From NCBI GenBank assembly GCA_911728455.2, contig OU452234.1, positions 14,023,338 to 14,087,337 on the forward strand: a stretch of 64,000 nucleotides of DNA, written 5' to 3'. Numbering within the stretch: the stretch's first letter is position 1; each line of letters begins with the position of its first letter. The notes beneath the pieces were generated by a model that did not search any database, had not been told where the DNA came from, and saw only the letters and a list, made by a program, of their open reading frames with translations. Shown piece after piece: positions 33,680-46,576 of the stretch. Position numbers and translations under genes: made by a program. The DNA is from Marthasterias glacialis. Lineage: Eukaryota; Echinodermata; Asteroidea; Forcipulatida; Asteriidae.

Positions 33680-34165
33680 TCTAATGTGCGTAGAGTAATC
33701 CTGAGTGATTCTCTATGGAACAGAGAAATATGTTTACTTCGGCATAACATGAATGGAGTCCAGCTGACGTGTAGCAACAGTATTTGAACTGTTGAAATAC
33801 AACAAACACAAACAATTTGGCAAAACTGTACAACAACATTTATGAAAAATGTAAATTATTAAGAAGAAAAGAAATGTCAGTCATTTTTTTAACCACCTGG
33901 TTGAATCAGGAATTGTGGGAAATTAAAGTGTTTTTTTTCGTCTGAGATTTTAAATGTCTTTGTGATGCTGTCATTGATGAGGTTTTCATGACGTCACTGC
34001 TAAGTGTCCAGAGCGAGAGACTGTTTACAAAGCGGGTGCGTGTAGGTCCCGGTTGCGGTTAGAGGTTGGAGGTCACACACCTAAGTAATTAGGAGCGGTT
34101 GAAATTTAATCCGATGGGAACTGGAAATCATCGAATTTGGTGAAATGTGCGAACGATTTTAAATG

Positions 34166-34855
34166 GTAACCCTATCAGGACCGGGGGGGGGGGGGCAAAA
34201 TGTGCCCACCCCTACCGATTTTTCCCCGTAACTTTTTAACAACGCTTACTCCGATCTCCGCAAAATTTTCTGACTTTCCCCAAATATATCATAATAGCGA
34301 AAAATAACTGATATCATATATTCTATCATTTTTGTAACAAAAGAATATTTTCAACATGCTAATTTCTTACTTTTCAGACCCAAAAAATATTTGGATTTGT
34401 CAACCAAGCCTTTTTATTTCTCCTTGGGCCCTTGTCGGCGGCCATTTTGATTTTTAAGTGAGAAAGCGCAATAAAAACCTTTTCTCCCCCAAAATGGGAT
34501 AAATTAATGGATTATAACTCACCCAAAGGAGACTCCAGTAACCAAATTAGGTTCAAACTATATTGATCTTGTAAAAATGTACAAGTTTGCCAAGTTTCAA
34601 AACACTCGGACGAAAAATACAGAAGTGTGGGGGAAAACACGATTTTTGACAAAAAATGGGCAAAACAGTCTAAAACGCCCTCTAGTGACGATTTTGTGAA
34701 CTTTTTGACTTATCATGTGGAACTCGGTGAAATGAACATTTGTGGCAAGATTCATCAAAATCGGTCGAACACTTTGGAAAATACGGAGGGGGGGGGGGGC
34801 ACTATGTGCCTCCAGGTCCCCGTACATAAAAAAAAGCCCGTACCGATATGGTTAA
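34166..34855. mobile_element. TTAA-type AGGACCGGG element upstream of copy C
   Basis: The left end is AACCCTATCAGGACCGGGGG and the right end CCCGTACCGATATGGTTAA. It contains CGCCCTCTAGTGACGATTTTG and supplied the 111-bp copy found at the LINE junction. The D equivalent is 46577-47280. Confidence 0.65.
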
Positions 34856-34895
34856 AGAACACTTGTCATAGATCAAGCAGATTACTCGTGAGATC

Positions 34896-35006
34896 TTTGC
34901 CAAGTTTCAAAACACTCGGACGAAAAATACAGAAGTGTGGGGGAAAACACGATTTTTGACAAAAAATGGGCAAAACAGTCTAAAACGCCCTCTAGTGACG
35001 ATTTTG
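34896..35006 (+). repeat. 111-bp copy of 34586-34696 at the LINE 5' junction
   Basis: I find no difference from 34586-34696, 310 bp upstream, whereas the related segments near 24100 and 46990 differ at several places. The matching empty site in copy D (about 47316) reads straight through GAGATCTCACAT. The duplicated piece therefore arrived with the LINE. The first 23 codons of the apparent 933-codon ORF fall here and are fortuitous. Confidence 0.85.
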
Positions 35007-37738
35007 AAGCAACTCCACCTGGTTTTAGATTGCTAGATCATCCCCGGAAAAACCGTGTGGGGGGAGGCACTGCTTTGTTGTTTCGTGATCATTTGAATGT
35101 CAAGAAAATTGCTGGAGATGAATTAGATTCATTTGAATTCTCAGAATGGTCTGTAGGGATTAATTCCTTTAAATTACGACTTGTGATCATTTACAGGCCA
35201 CCTTACTCAGTTAGCCACCCTTGTACAGTTAATCGGTTTATCACTGATTTTGCCGATTATTTAGAATCCATTATTTTAGCTTCTGAACCAGTTTTAATAA
35301 CTGGAGATTTTAACATCCATGTTGACATTTCTGACGATCCAAACACTATACGTTTTTTAACACTTCTTGAATCCATGGGTCTCCAGCAACATGTTAACAA
35401 ACCTACACATGAGATGGGTCACACACTAGATCTTGTTATTACCCGGAAATCGGACATGGTTCTTAACAGCCCCCCGACACCTCACCACCTTTTTTCTGAT
35501 CATTTTTCTGTTATTTGCAATTTGCAACAAAACAAGTCTTCTTTTCCTGCTAAACAGATTGTTTATAGGGATATTAAATCCATTGACATTAATTGCTTGA
35601 AAAGTGACTTAGTCTCTTCTAGGCTGTGCAGGGACACTCCTCAAGGTCTTGAGGAGCTTACGAATTGTTATAATACTACACTAGCTGCTACCTTCAACAC
35701 ACATGCCCCATTAAAGTCAAAGATGGTCACCGCTAGGCCCCGTCTTCCTTGGTTTAATCAAGAAATCAACTCTGCCTTGAGGATGAGGAGACGTGCAGAA
35801 AAGAAGTGGCGACGAACAAACATGGCCTCTGATCTTTCAGAATATAAGCTAATAAGAAATAAGGTAACCTTTCTTCTTAATAAAGCTCGCTGCAATTTCT
35901 ACAAAGACTTTATCGAAAGTAATAGTTCCGACCAGAGGAAACTATTTAGAGCATCTAAAAAGCTGCTTGGACATAGTGATGACGTCCTCTTTCCACCTTT
36001 TAAAGACAAAATGACTCTTGCTAATGATATGGGTAGCTTTTTTGTAAAGAAAATATCTAATATTCATGCTAAACTTGATGACTTGGAAGTTTCAACCTCT
36101 GTTGACAGAACGTTCTCTTTTACATCTGAAACATTGTCCAGTAATATCCTGTTTGATAGTTTCATACCATTAACCGAGTCACAGGTAAAACAGCTTGTTG
36201 TCAATTCTTCTAAGGGATCTTGCACTCTGGATCCCATGCCTACTAACCTTGTGGGTGAGTGCCTTGATGTTTTGCTTCCAGTACTTACCAAAATTATAAA
36301 CTCATCATTAGTATCTGGTACATTTCCTACTGACTGGAAGGAAGCTTTAATATGCCCTATATTAAAAAAACACAATCTCGATATGAAATTAGAACACTAC
36401 CGACCAATCAGTAACTTACAATTTATTTCTAAATTAACTGAGAGGGCCGTTTGTGACCAACTTTATTGTCACATGTCAAAACATTCCATGTTTCCAGTTT
36501 TCCAATCATCTTACCGGAAGCATCACAGTACAGAGACGGCTCTTATAAAGGTTAAAAATGATTTACTGATGAGGATGAATTCACAACATGTTATTCTGCT
36601 TATCCTTTTAGACCTGAGTGCAGCGTTCGATACTGTTGATCACGTCATTTTATTGAAACGTCTGCAGTCTAAGTTTGGAGTCACTGGCAAGGCCCTCGAT
36701 TGGTTTTCTTCTTATTTGTCAGGTAGAAGTCAACGCGTATCTATTCACGGTACCTTATCAGAAAAGTTTAATATCAACTGTGGTGTTCCTCAGGGATCCT
36801 GCTTAGGACCATTTTTATTCATTGTCTATGCCTCTAAATTGTTTGACATCGTTGAGCATCATCTGCCCGATGTTCATTGTTATGCCGATGACACTCAGCT
36901 GTATCTATCTTTTAGACCTGATGATATATCTTGTCAAGCTGCTGTAACTATAATGGAAGATTGCATAAGGGACATCAGGCAATGGATGTTGCATGACCGA
37001 CTTCTAATTAATGATGCTAAGAGTGAATTTTTGATCATCGGATCAAAGCAGCAGTTGAAGAAAATTAATATTTCCAATATCATGATAGGTGATGCTAAAG
37101 TTTTTCCTACAACATGCGTTCGTAATTTGGGGTCATGGTTTGATTCAGAACTTACAATGAACACCCACATCAATAAAGCTTGCTCTGCAGCCTTTTTTCA
37201 CCTCCACAACATCAAACGCATCAGTCAATTCCTAACACAAGACTCTCTTTTAAAACTAATTCATGCATTTGTGACTAGTCGTCTTGATTATTGTAATAGC
37301 CTTTTGTATGGTCTGCCAAAGTCACAGATAGCTAAATTACAAAGGGTTCAAAACGCTGCAGCCAGAATTGTTACTAACACACACCGGTTTGAACACATTA
37401 CACCAATAATTCGTCAATTACATTGGCTGCCTGTTTCCTACAGGATTAATTTTAAAATCCTTTTGTTGACCTTCAAAGCTCTTCATGGTCTTTCTCCAAA
37501 GTACCTACAGGATCTTGTTTCCATCCGGAAGGTATCTTCATATCAACTTAGGTCAGGGAATAATGGTATTTTTTTGGATTATCCTTCTGGTAAAATGTTG
37601 ACTACATTTGGTGATAGAGCTTTTTCTGTGGCCGCCCCTAAGCTTTGGAATGCACTACCGTCTCATATACGTAGCGAGCAGAAACTTGCCTCTTTTAAAT
37701 GTATTATAAAAACCCACCTTTTTAAAGCCGCTTTTTAG
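35007..37738 (+). CDS. LINE ORF2, endonuclease (N-truncated) and reverse transcriptase
   Basis: About 910 codons without a stop. The N-terminal part is the C-terminal half of an AP-type endonuclease: VGGGTALLFRDHL, LVIIYRPPYS, TGDFNIHVD, HTLDLVI and SDHFSVIC. The first catalytic motifs of the endonuclease are missing through 5' truncation. The RT domain follows: EHYRPISNLQFISKLTE, LLDLSAAFDTVDH with a catalytic Asp, GVPQGSCLGP, and YADDTQLYL with the catalytic pair near 36885. A C-terminal region of the CR1/L2/Rex1 type ends it (LDYCNSLLYGLP, LQRVQNAAARIV, LHWLPVSYRI). Without the endonuclease start this copy should not be able to nick its own target. The open frame shows recent insertion. 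Confidence 0.88.
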
Positions 37739-38057
37739 TGTGTCTTTTTTCTATGGTCGCCTTGCCAGTTAGTTTAGATTTTTAGCATAAGATAGGGTTA
37801 GAGGCGTCTGTCTCCTGAAAAGGTCAAAACATTACCGATGCCAGCAGGGATAGGCCTATGTAATAAGTAACTTTTAGTTCTCTGTTGGCGGGACAGACGT
37901 ATCCCCATACTGTGGTTTGGGCACTGGCGTGGTGACCAGTCTTTTTTCTTGTCTTTTTCTTCCATTCTGTGCTTTTTAACATGTGTTCTGCGCCTTTGAT
38001 CATTTTGTATGTAAGGGGCGCAATATAAATTTTAAATATTATTATTATTATTATTAT
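35007..38057 (+). mobile_element. 5'-truncated CR1/L2-like non-LTR retrotransposon
   Basis: The LINE is inserted in the spacer upstream of copy C at CGTGAGATC/TCACATAG. It consists of an open ORF2 (to 37738), about 300 bp of 3' UTR with a GGGGCGCAATATAAA segment, and an (ATT)n tail as in CR1/L2-type elements. The target duplication is at most 4 bp (ATCT). It is absent from the equivalent site in copy D, so it is younger than the C-D duplication. Confidence 0.88.
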
Positions 38058-39732
38058 CTCACATAGAGCAGTGAATGCATTCTGCCTGAAAATTATATTT
38101 GCACAATTTTATTCAATCATTATTAAAACAAAATGGCATAATTATATATATATAGCGACACTTACAACGCAAAAATTATTATTACATCATTTTAGTTTAT
38201 AACTGAGCGTCCAGAGTCAGTATCACGTGACCATTTTCTTTAATCTTGAAGTTGGAATTGATCCAGGTAGCTCTAGAAGCTTAAGAAACTAATGAAAATT
38301 GATAATTATTCTGTTATCAGATGAATCCATACGTGAATTTCGTGTGACACGGCCGTATTTTGAGTGTAAAACCTTCGATTTGTAATCATACAAAAACAAT
38401 TCAATTAAAAAGTTATTTATTTTCGTCTTGAGGATTGCCTGAAACGTTTTGCTGGTAAGTTGCCCCGTGTGATATGACCCTGTTTTGAGTCTTGCACCTT
38501 CGATTTTAATCAAACAAAAACAATCACAGAATTATATGTTTTGTTATTTTATATTTCCAGTGCATAATTCTATACAAGATTTTGCTTATTCTACTTCTTC
38601 TCTATGTTTAAGAAAAACAAAATCTTACAAAGCTCTTCACTCATGTCCACCTGCAATATAGGCACAATTTAACAAATTAAATGTTTATTTATTTATTTAT
38701 TATTTGATCCCCCCCCCCCTAGTTCTTGTTGATTACCTGACCTTTGTATTTGTTTTGCTATTTTTGAAACTTTATAGTAATCTGTATTGTTTGTTTAAAT
38801 TTATCTACTTATTGCCCCCTTGACATTATTTTTTTCTTCTGAATTGTTATTACTTTTGTTGTTTTAATTAATTGTAAATAGTTCAATGAAATTTAATCTG
38901 CCATGTTTATCGGGTGCTAATTGCCTGAGAACAACGGTGATTTAGTTCACTTCTCTGGCTTCTGTCATCAATAACTGTTTGTATTTTTATTGTATGTTCT
39001 TTTTCTCATTTTGTATTAGTATTATTATTATCATCATTAATATTGAAAATAATTGAAAAAATGATTGAAAAACGACAGATTAAACAAAGGAATGCTTAAA
39101 ATTTGCCATCGTATCGGTAAATTCGCACATCGAGCGATGGTTAGTCCAGTAAAAACGTGGGGGGGAAATGATGATGATTATGCAAAACTAGTAACTAAAA
39201 CAAATAAATACAAGGAATGCAAGCTGGATTAAATTAAATATTAGCGCGGTCGATTCAATCCTACAGATGGTTAATAACTCTGGTAGCGATATTTACATAT
39301 TCAAAACTATTATTAAATATTTTTTATTTGTTTAACCTCCAACCTTGAAGTTTGAATGAGGTCAGAGGTCGATTATAGGATGCACTTTAAAACCAGGGAA
39401 ATACATTATACTGTTACCAGCGCAGAACTTCAATAAGGCTGTTAAGCTCAACAAAACTTGCTAAGGAAAAACAGGCTACCAGCCAAAACACAGACATAGC
39501 GTCTGTGACTGGTTCGCCGTCAGTTTTTGATTAGCAGAAAAACAAACGAGCTAAGCAGCACTATCTGCTTACAAGGTTTCAACTTCAAATGAATTGACAA
39601 TTTGCCCTACAACATTGACGACAAATAGTGCGACCCCAAACACTTACTAAAGCAACAATTATGTTTTGCAAGAGTGGTCGCTTTATATCCCCACCCCAAT
39701 ACAATTGTCGCACATCTACAAAAGCTTTATAG
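38058..39732. other. upstream region of copy C beyond the LINE, no gene seen
   Basis: Homologous to 47317-48964 of the D unit over its whole length, including the ATTTATTTATTTATT run with a C-tract (38685-38720). Contains no conserved ORF. Confidence 0.55.
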
Positions 39733-39928
39733 GTACAGAAGTTTATTTTAGGACATAGTATAGAAAACAATCGCGGATTACTCATTCGCCTTGGCGATTT
39801 ACTACCTCACCCGGGCGATTTACCATTTCGCCCAGGCAATTTACTATTATGCGAAATAATAAATCGCCCGGGTGAATTAGTAAATCGCGATTTTGTTTTC
39901 TCTGCAATGTCCTAAATATGCTTCCGTA
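39733..39928. repeat. foldback element with GCCCGGGC core (C/D spacer)
   Basis: Short version of 27109-27475, with degraded left end TACAGAAGTTTATTTTAGG, right end CCTAAATATGCTTCCGTA and fewer internal units. Confidence 0.7.
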
Positions 39929-40403
39929 ATTCGTGGTATTTTCTACCTATCAAACATCAACATTCGTATTGGATTGATAACACATTCTCCCGACGTTTTT
40001 ATATACGATTGTGAATCTAATATTGTTTAAGCAAATTTTGTTGGTGTTGTCTGTTGATTTTTAGTGGATAAAAAAGCTGCTCACTATTTGTAAATAAATA
40101 CAAATTCCCGTAGGCATACACCCGCAAACCCAGTGGACCGCGACAGTGTGCCGATGTACGGTAATATGTTATACAACAGAGATCATGTGCATTTTGAAGG
40201 TTCCAACCAAATGTTCCGGCGATCCAACAGACCGGTTCATGACCGCCGGCTGGAATACTTAACCGATCCCAAACGTTCCTACTGTTCTGACATCGGAGAC
40301 CCTTCCCTAGAAAGATGATCTGATTTTAATTATTTAACTACAACCAAAACCACATTCGATTATGTTCTTTTTTTGATGGGGTAATTAAACACCGCGCAAG
40401 AAT

Positions 40404-43400
40404 CTAACTTGATTTCCAAGAACATGGGACGCCATGAAGAGTCCAATCACACTGTACACCAGATTCACAAGCAAATTGGACATAATTTAATTCAGTCAAG
40501 ACCAGGTCGGATGAGCTTCTCTGGGTGTTTCCGTCTAGTGTCAGTTTCTCATCGCCAATGGTCAGGGTGTGTCGAGTTGTACCCAAATTCACACCAATAG
40601 GTTGTATAACCGGCTTACCTGATGGATTTAGTACTTCTATTTGGTTCTCTATGATGACTGCAAAACCAATGATACATATGTTATGAGTCTTAGATAAAGA
40701 TAGCACCGCAGTATTGGAGGGAGACATAATGTTTGACTTAAAACAAGTTATTTGATTAAAACTGAATCCAGAAATATTCTTCAGTTTGCTATAACACATC
40801 AAAGTCATCTTTTCAAAAAAATCAAAAAATAATTAAAAACATTTAAAACAAAACAGAACAAAACAAAATGGTTTTTAAGCGCTCTTTTGTGAGTAGGTGA
40901 ACTGAAAATAATAATCCGGTGTCTAAGCTTGGCAACTTGAAAAAAACAAACATAACACTCTTTATTTTATTGACTGTCATAATAGATGTGTCAGATGTGA
41001 TTAAGCGCTACATATTATGAAGAATGGACCCGATAACAAAAGATGTCCACTCTGTGTAGGAACTTGAAACACTGTGTGGGCTTACACTCGTCCACACAGT
41101 GTTTTCAGGAATTATATATTCTCGTTTTGCTCAAAAAGGAATCATTTTCTGTACATTATTGAATAGCTCAAAAGAAAGTATTATATTAATTTGATCGGGT
41201 CTCTTTTAGACGTGTGAGTGTGTGTATTTATTTATTTATTTGTTTATTTATTTATTTATTGATTTATTTTGTACTGGCATGCGGGCGCGGAACCTGCAGG
41301 CGGGGGCGGGGGCGGGGGCGGGAGGGGGGATTGGAGTTTCGACCTCTTCCCCTGCACTGACACCGAAATAATTATAAAGAAGACTATCCTACAGGGGTTA
41401 TTATCGGACATCCGAGGGCCTGCCCCCCCCCCCCACCCCCCGCCCTGCAAGTATCCTTGATCCACCCCGACTGTCTATTGTCTTTATTGTATTAGTAAAT
41501 TTGCCGTAACACACAGGCACACATACTCTTTTTCTACATACAAATGCATTGTAGACAAAAGACAGTCGGGGTAGATCCAGGATATTTGCCAGGGGTGGGG
41601 TGGTGGCAGTCCCTTCGGATTTTGTATGTCCGATAATAACCCCTGCGGGCATAATCTTCTTTATATGTTGGTGTCAGTGCAGGTGAACAGGTCGAAACTC
41701 CACCGTCCCCGCCCCCCTCCCCCGCCCGATCCGCGCCTGCCTTCCAGTTAAAAAAAAAAAACTGGGGAAAAAAACAGCGACGGAAAAATTTCAGATGCGA
41801 CGCTTATTAGTATTTGTTTAAGTAGTAGCACATACGGAACACCGTAAAATACACAAAAATGTAACTATCGGTAACTTTACATTGTAAACAATTTGCCAAT
41901 AAAACCACACATGAACACAAAACTGGATTACAGATGCAAAGTTTGAAATCTATTTAGCCACAAACAAAAGGGTTTTGTGCTGAATTACTGAGAAAACTGA
42001 GCCAAGGTCAGTCTATTGTTCTTCAAAGAGAACAATGGATAGTTGTTTAATAAAGTGAGTTTTTGTAACCGTCATTTTCCACATTATGAATATCTAAAGC
42101 ACCACAGTAAGATTTTTCTGTGGTATTGCAATTATTTTTTTATATTTTTTTTATACTTTCCTTATTCAGCGGTTCTAGATTTAACGTCGACCACCGAGAG
42201 TGTTCCACTTCATAACCAGTTTATATTATTATTATAACTTACTTATCTTAAGCATGACTTCTTTGTTTCCTTTGTTGGTACGAGCAAGGTAAATGACTCC
42301 AAAGGCATCCTGTGAAAGACTGAAGTCTAGTACCCAGACAGACTGCGCATTGAGAGAAGTGACTAGATAAGGTGTAGGCTGATTTTTGGGCACTACAAGC
42401 GCTACTTGGTTACACACTGGTGCAGATGTTGACGTCCCGTCAAGTGTTGACATAACTTCTAACATTTAACGACAAAAACAGAAACATCCAACACCCACAT
42501 TTAATTCGGGTAAAATCAAAATAAGCACACTACGGATATGTACAAAGTCCTCGGAAAAGCTTTTCACCGGTATGTGCTGTTTTTCTGAATAAATCGAGAA
42601 AGAAAAAGTTCTTTGCTGAATAATGTCCACACATGGGGCGTCGTTTGCCAGTAATCTGTTCACAGCATTTTGCAGAACAACTGTTCATGGTCTGTAACAA
42701 TTTTTCATGGTTTACAACAATGAGATGTAAACCATAAACAGCGTGTTCAAAATTTGTTTTTGTCGTTTACAAACCATGTTTTTTGTACTTCTGTGATTCG
42801 TAAACCATGAGTTGATATGAACATCGAAGAATAAAGTACAATTTATAAATAATGATTATAACGCTTTGTTTATATTAATGGTTTACAAATCATTAACATG
42901 TTTTAGGGCGATTTTATATCATGGTTTATAAAACATTAAAAGGGAATCAGTAAAAATCAAATTATGTTTATAAACCATGAAAAATCGTGTGTTCACAAAA
43001 TCATGGTTTGCAAACCATAAAATAAGAATCATCATAAAACATGTTTTATAAATCATGGTTTATAAACCATTGAAATTGAATCCACAAAAATATGGTTTAT
43101 AAACCAAGAAAGGATGAATCTTCATAAAAATATGGTTTATTAATTATCGTTTATAACACCATGTTAAATGAATTCACCAAAAACATGGTTTATAAACCAA
43201 ACAAATTTGAGCAACTTAAAACTTAAAAACCATGAACAACTGTGTTTGCACAAGATCATGTTTTACAAACCATGAAAATCGAATCCACCAAAAACATGGC
43301 TTATAAACCATGAAAATTGAAACAGCTTAACCCTAACAGGACTGTTGTTGTTGTTGTTGTTGTTGTTTTTTTTTTTTTTTTTGATGTACGGGGACGGGGG

Positions 43401-43552
43401 GGGGGGGGGGGCATATAGTGCCTCCTCCATATTTCGCAAAGTGTTCGACCGATTTTGATGCAAGTTGCCACAACTGTTCATTGCTCGGAACTCTACAAGA
43501 TGACGTCACTAGAGGACGTTTTTGACTGGATTTTGACATCGTCACCCCCACC

Positions 43553-43586
<34 letters not shown>

Positions 43587-45057
43587 CTCCATGTACATCC
43601 CATGGTCCTGTTAGGGTTAAACCACGATCTTTTGCAAACACAGTTGTTCATGGTTTGTAAACCACGTTTTAAGCTGCTTCAATTTTAACTGTTTATAAAC
43701 CTTGTTTTTGGTGGATTCAATTTCAATGGTTTATAAACCATGCTTTTGTGAACACAAACATTTTCATTGTTTATGAAAAATATTGTTTGTTTGTTTAATG
43801 ATTGTTTTATATGGTTTAAGTTCATCTTACAACATGTCCACGGACTGTAAACCATAAATATAGACAACGCGTTATAATCATTGCGTACACTGCAAAAAAC
43901 TGGAGTGTTAAATTGATTATCTTGGTAGACAACACCAACATGGTGTTAATTTTACCAGCGATAAAGCAATGGGGATAACTAACACTATATGTCGGTGTTG
44001 TCACACTACCAAGAGAATCAATTTAACACCCCAGTTTTTACAGTGTATAAACCATTCTAATCTTGGACGTTCGTACCAACTTGTGGTTTACAAATAACAG
44101 AAGTGTACGAAAACATTGAAAGTAAAGAACAATACAAATTGTGAACACACTGTTTATGATTTACATCTGACAGTTATAATCCATGGAAAATTGTCTGTAA
44201 AATGTTATAACAATTTAATTGACAAACGGCGCCCCATGTCGAGAGGTTGACTGTTAAGATTTTTAAAGGAAAAGGGGAAAAATATATATAACACTCTTTA
44301 AAGACATTTACGCTAAAGCAGTACAAACTCACTCGATAGAGACTTGAACTTACCTGTCTCCACGGTTGTCTTTTCCGGGCAATCCAGCCATTCTCTGATC
44401 CGCTGAATATCATCCCCGAGGACTACATCCTCCATGTACCGTGAATTGGCCGGACTGCTTGCCGGGGAAATGGTGTTGACTCCCCCTAGACGTATCTTGG
44501 TGCACTCGCACGGGTCGCGGACATCCAACACCCATTTGTAACGGGTACCGTCTCTTTCTTGGTCCACGTAACAGACATCAGCCAGAACTATACCAGCAAA
44601 GAAAGAAGAAATAAATAAAACTATACTGAAAAATGTATCACATAATTAAGTGTGTGCAATGAACCTGTTTCGTTTCACTGTTTATACAAAAACAAAAACA
44701 CACAAATAAAGAAAACCACACAAGTATTGCAATGTTTACTTTTCATGTAGATTTATGATTGGTATTGAAAAGAAAACTGACATGGGAGTGATAACAGTGT
44801 TTTATTTTTGTTTTGTTTTGTTTTCTTCTTATTTTATTTATTTTTTTATCACGACTTAAATTACGCAAGTAATAATGATTGAATTGATATACATGGTGTA
44901 CACATGACCTAATTGGAAACTAGTTTTTAACTCCATACCCTGAGTAAAAAAACGTACTAAATAAATGAAAAGATCCTAAAAACGTTTGTGAACAAAACTT
45001 ACTCAGTCTGAAGAAGTAAGTCATGGTTGGTAACCCTAGATACAACCACAGATTCAT
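40404..45057 (-). CDS. array gene copy D: predicted secreted two-domain protein
   Basis: Exons (minus strand): 45003-45087 with ATG at 45057, 44354-44587, 42243-42458, 40404-40657; coding 55+234+216+254 nt, 252 residues. The signal peptide is identical to that of C. Exon 3 has VCYVDQE and the same PCECTKIRL and WLDCPEK blocks. Exon 4 reads VALVVPKNQPTPYLVTSLNAQ and SQDAFGVIYLA; exon 5 reads IEVLNPSGKP, IQPIGVNLG, HTLTIGDEKLTLDG, LNYVQFACESGVQCDWTLHG and PCSWKSS. The end of exon 5 (FACESGVQC) is shared with E rather than C, a mosaic pattern that suggests gene conversion between copies. The likely polyadenylation signal is AATTAAA on the minus strand, about 80 bp after the stop. Confidence 0.78.
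41272..41748. repeat. G-rich foldback element in intron 4 of copy D
   Basis: Counterpart of 28913-29396 with fewer GGGGGC units (41300-41325) and the same inverted arms. Confidence 0.75.
42670..43880. repeat. palindromic TTTATAAA motif cluster (copy D intron 3)
   Basis: Nearly the same as the copy C cluster, including the element inserted at 43327-43620. Confidence 0.75.
43327..43620. mobile_element. TTAA-flanked MITE (CCCTAACAGGAC ends) in copy D
   Basis: Same ends as 30956-31208. It is longer because of expanded internal TTG, T, G and C runs (C-run about 43553-43585). Confidence 0.75.
43886..44047. mobile_element. MITE with about 41-bp inverted ends (copy D)
   Basis: Orthologous in position to 31475-31640, with a few base changes and a short internal deletion. 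Confidence 0.75.
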
Positions 45058-45338
45058 GATGAGTGATTTGTTCAGCCAAAAGGGAACCTGCAATAACACA
45101 AAACAAGAGAAGCGTGCTGTTGTATTTCATTGAATTAGGACCACACAATTAAAACTATTTGATAATTAATGATATTTTCTAAAATATTTTAAGGAAAGTT
45201 TGTTTGTGTCTTAAATACAAACATCGGAAGGAGAAAAATGCAACTAATTGCATACTTCTGGTTATTGTCAATCATACGAATCGTATTGATGATAACTCAA
45301 TGATTTGCAAGACATTTAAAACAATAGGAATCACTTAC

Positions 45339-45546
45339 TTCTTGGGTAGAATAATTATGCCATTCGTCTGGATCAAACTACACTTTCAAATGAAGACCAG
45401 ATATTGATGCACAGTGTAAAACGCAGACCCGGAGGTAGAGTGGTGGGTCGTGCAGACAAGAAATTACAGTGAGTTGAAATCTTATCGATCGGTGGTTGTG
45501 TCGTGATTTTTAAACAATACGATTGTTGGCATGTTACCATGGTGAT
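45339..45546 (-). promoter_or_regulatory. copy D first exon and X-box
   Basis: A GTAAGTG donor at 45333-45338 (minus) and GTTACCATGGTGAT at 45533-45546, 476 bp before the ATG. The distal partner GTTACCATAGTGAC is at 46077-46090. Confidence 0.5.
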
Positions 45547-46576
45547 AATAGGTTTATTAATTTACATTGGAACTATGACTGTCTCGGCATACTGATGTAC
45601 GCAAGCGATTGGAGATACATACATTCATTTTAAGAAATAACACTGCCAATTAAAATACGAAACACTCTGTTTCATTCGACCAAGTTATCTCTTATAAATG
45701 TTTAAAATAGAGAAACGAAACCTCAAAAAAATGACCGTAGGACTAACATTTGAAAGGATAAAACTCAATCAAGACATGAGCAAGATAAGCGACGACTTAG
45801 CACAGCCTTTCTCATTAAGGTTTCACCAAATCTACCATGATTGAAAATCATGTTTTACTCTTCTAACTTAATTCTTTGGTAGATTTTGTGCAAATTGCTC
45901 AGATTTATGACCAAGTAAGTTCTAAAATGCAGACCGGTTGTCAGTCTACAATGTACAAATCATATTCAGTGACAAGCTGGGAGTCAGCAAGACCAGGTAG
46001 TCATGATCGATACAAGTATGACGTCGTTTACAAATTGTACGCATGATTGTAGTTTTGTTGACGGATAAATATTGCTGTTACCATAGTGACTCTAATGTGC
46101 GTAGAGTAATCCTGAGTGATTCTCTATGGAACAGAGAAACATGTTTACTTCTGCATGAAATGAATGGAGTCCAGCCGACGAGTAGCAACAGTATTTGAAC
46201 TGTTGAAATACAACAAACACAAACAATTTGGCAAACTGTATAACAACATTTATGAAAAATGTAAATTATTAAGAAGAAAAGAAATGTCTGTCATTTTCTT
46301 AACCACCTGGTTCAATCAGGAATTGTGGGAAATTAAAGATTTGTTTCTTCTTCTGAGATTTTAAATGTCTTTGTGATGCTGTCATTGATGAGGTTTTTAT
46401 GACGTCACTGCTAAGTGTCCAGAGCGAGAGACTGTTTACAAAGCGGGTGCATGTTGGTCCAGGTTGCGGTTAGAGGTTGGAGGTCACACACCTAAGTAAT
46501 TAGGAGCGGTTGAAATTTAATCCGATGGGAACTGGAAATCATCGAATTTGGTGAAATGTGCGAACGATTTTAAATG

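Noticed and set aside
34937-35006. LINE ORF starting at 34937
   Set aside because: These codons lie in the 111-bp copy of neighbouring repeat DNA and are not part of the LINE.
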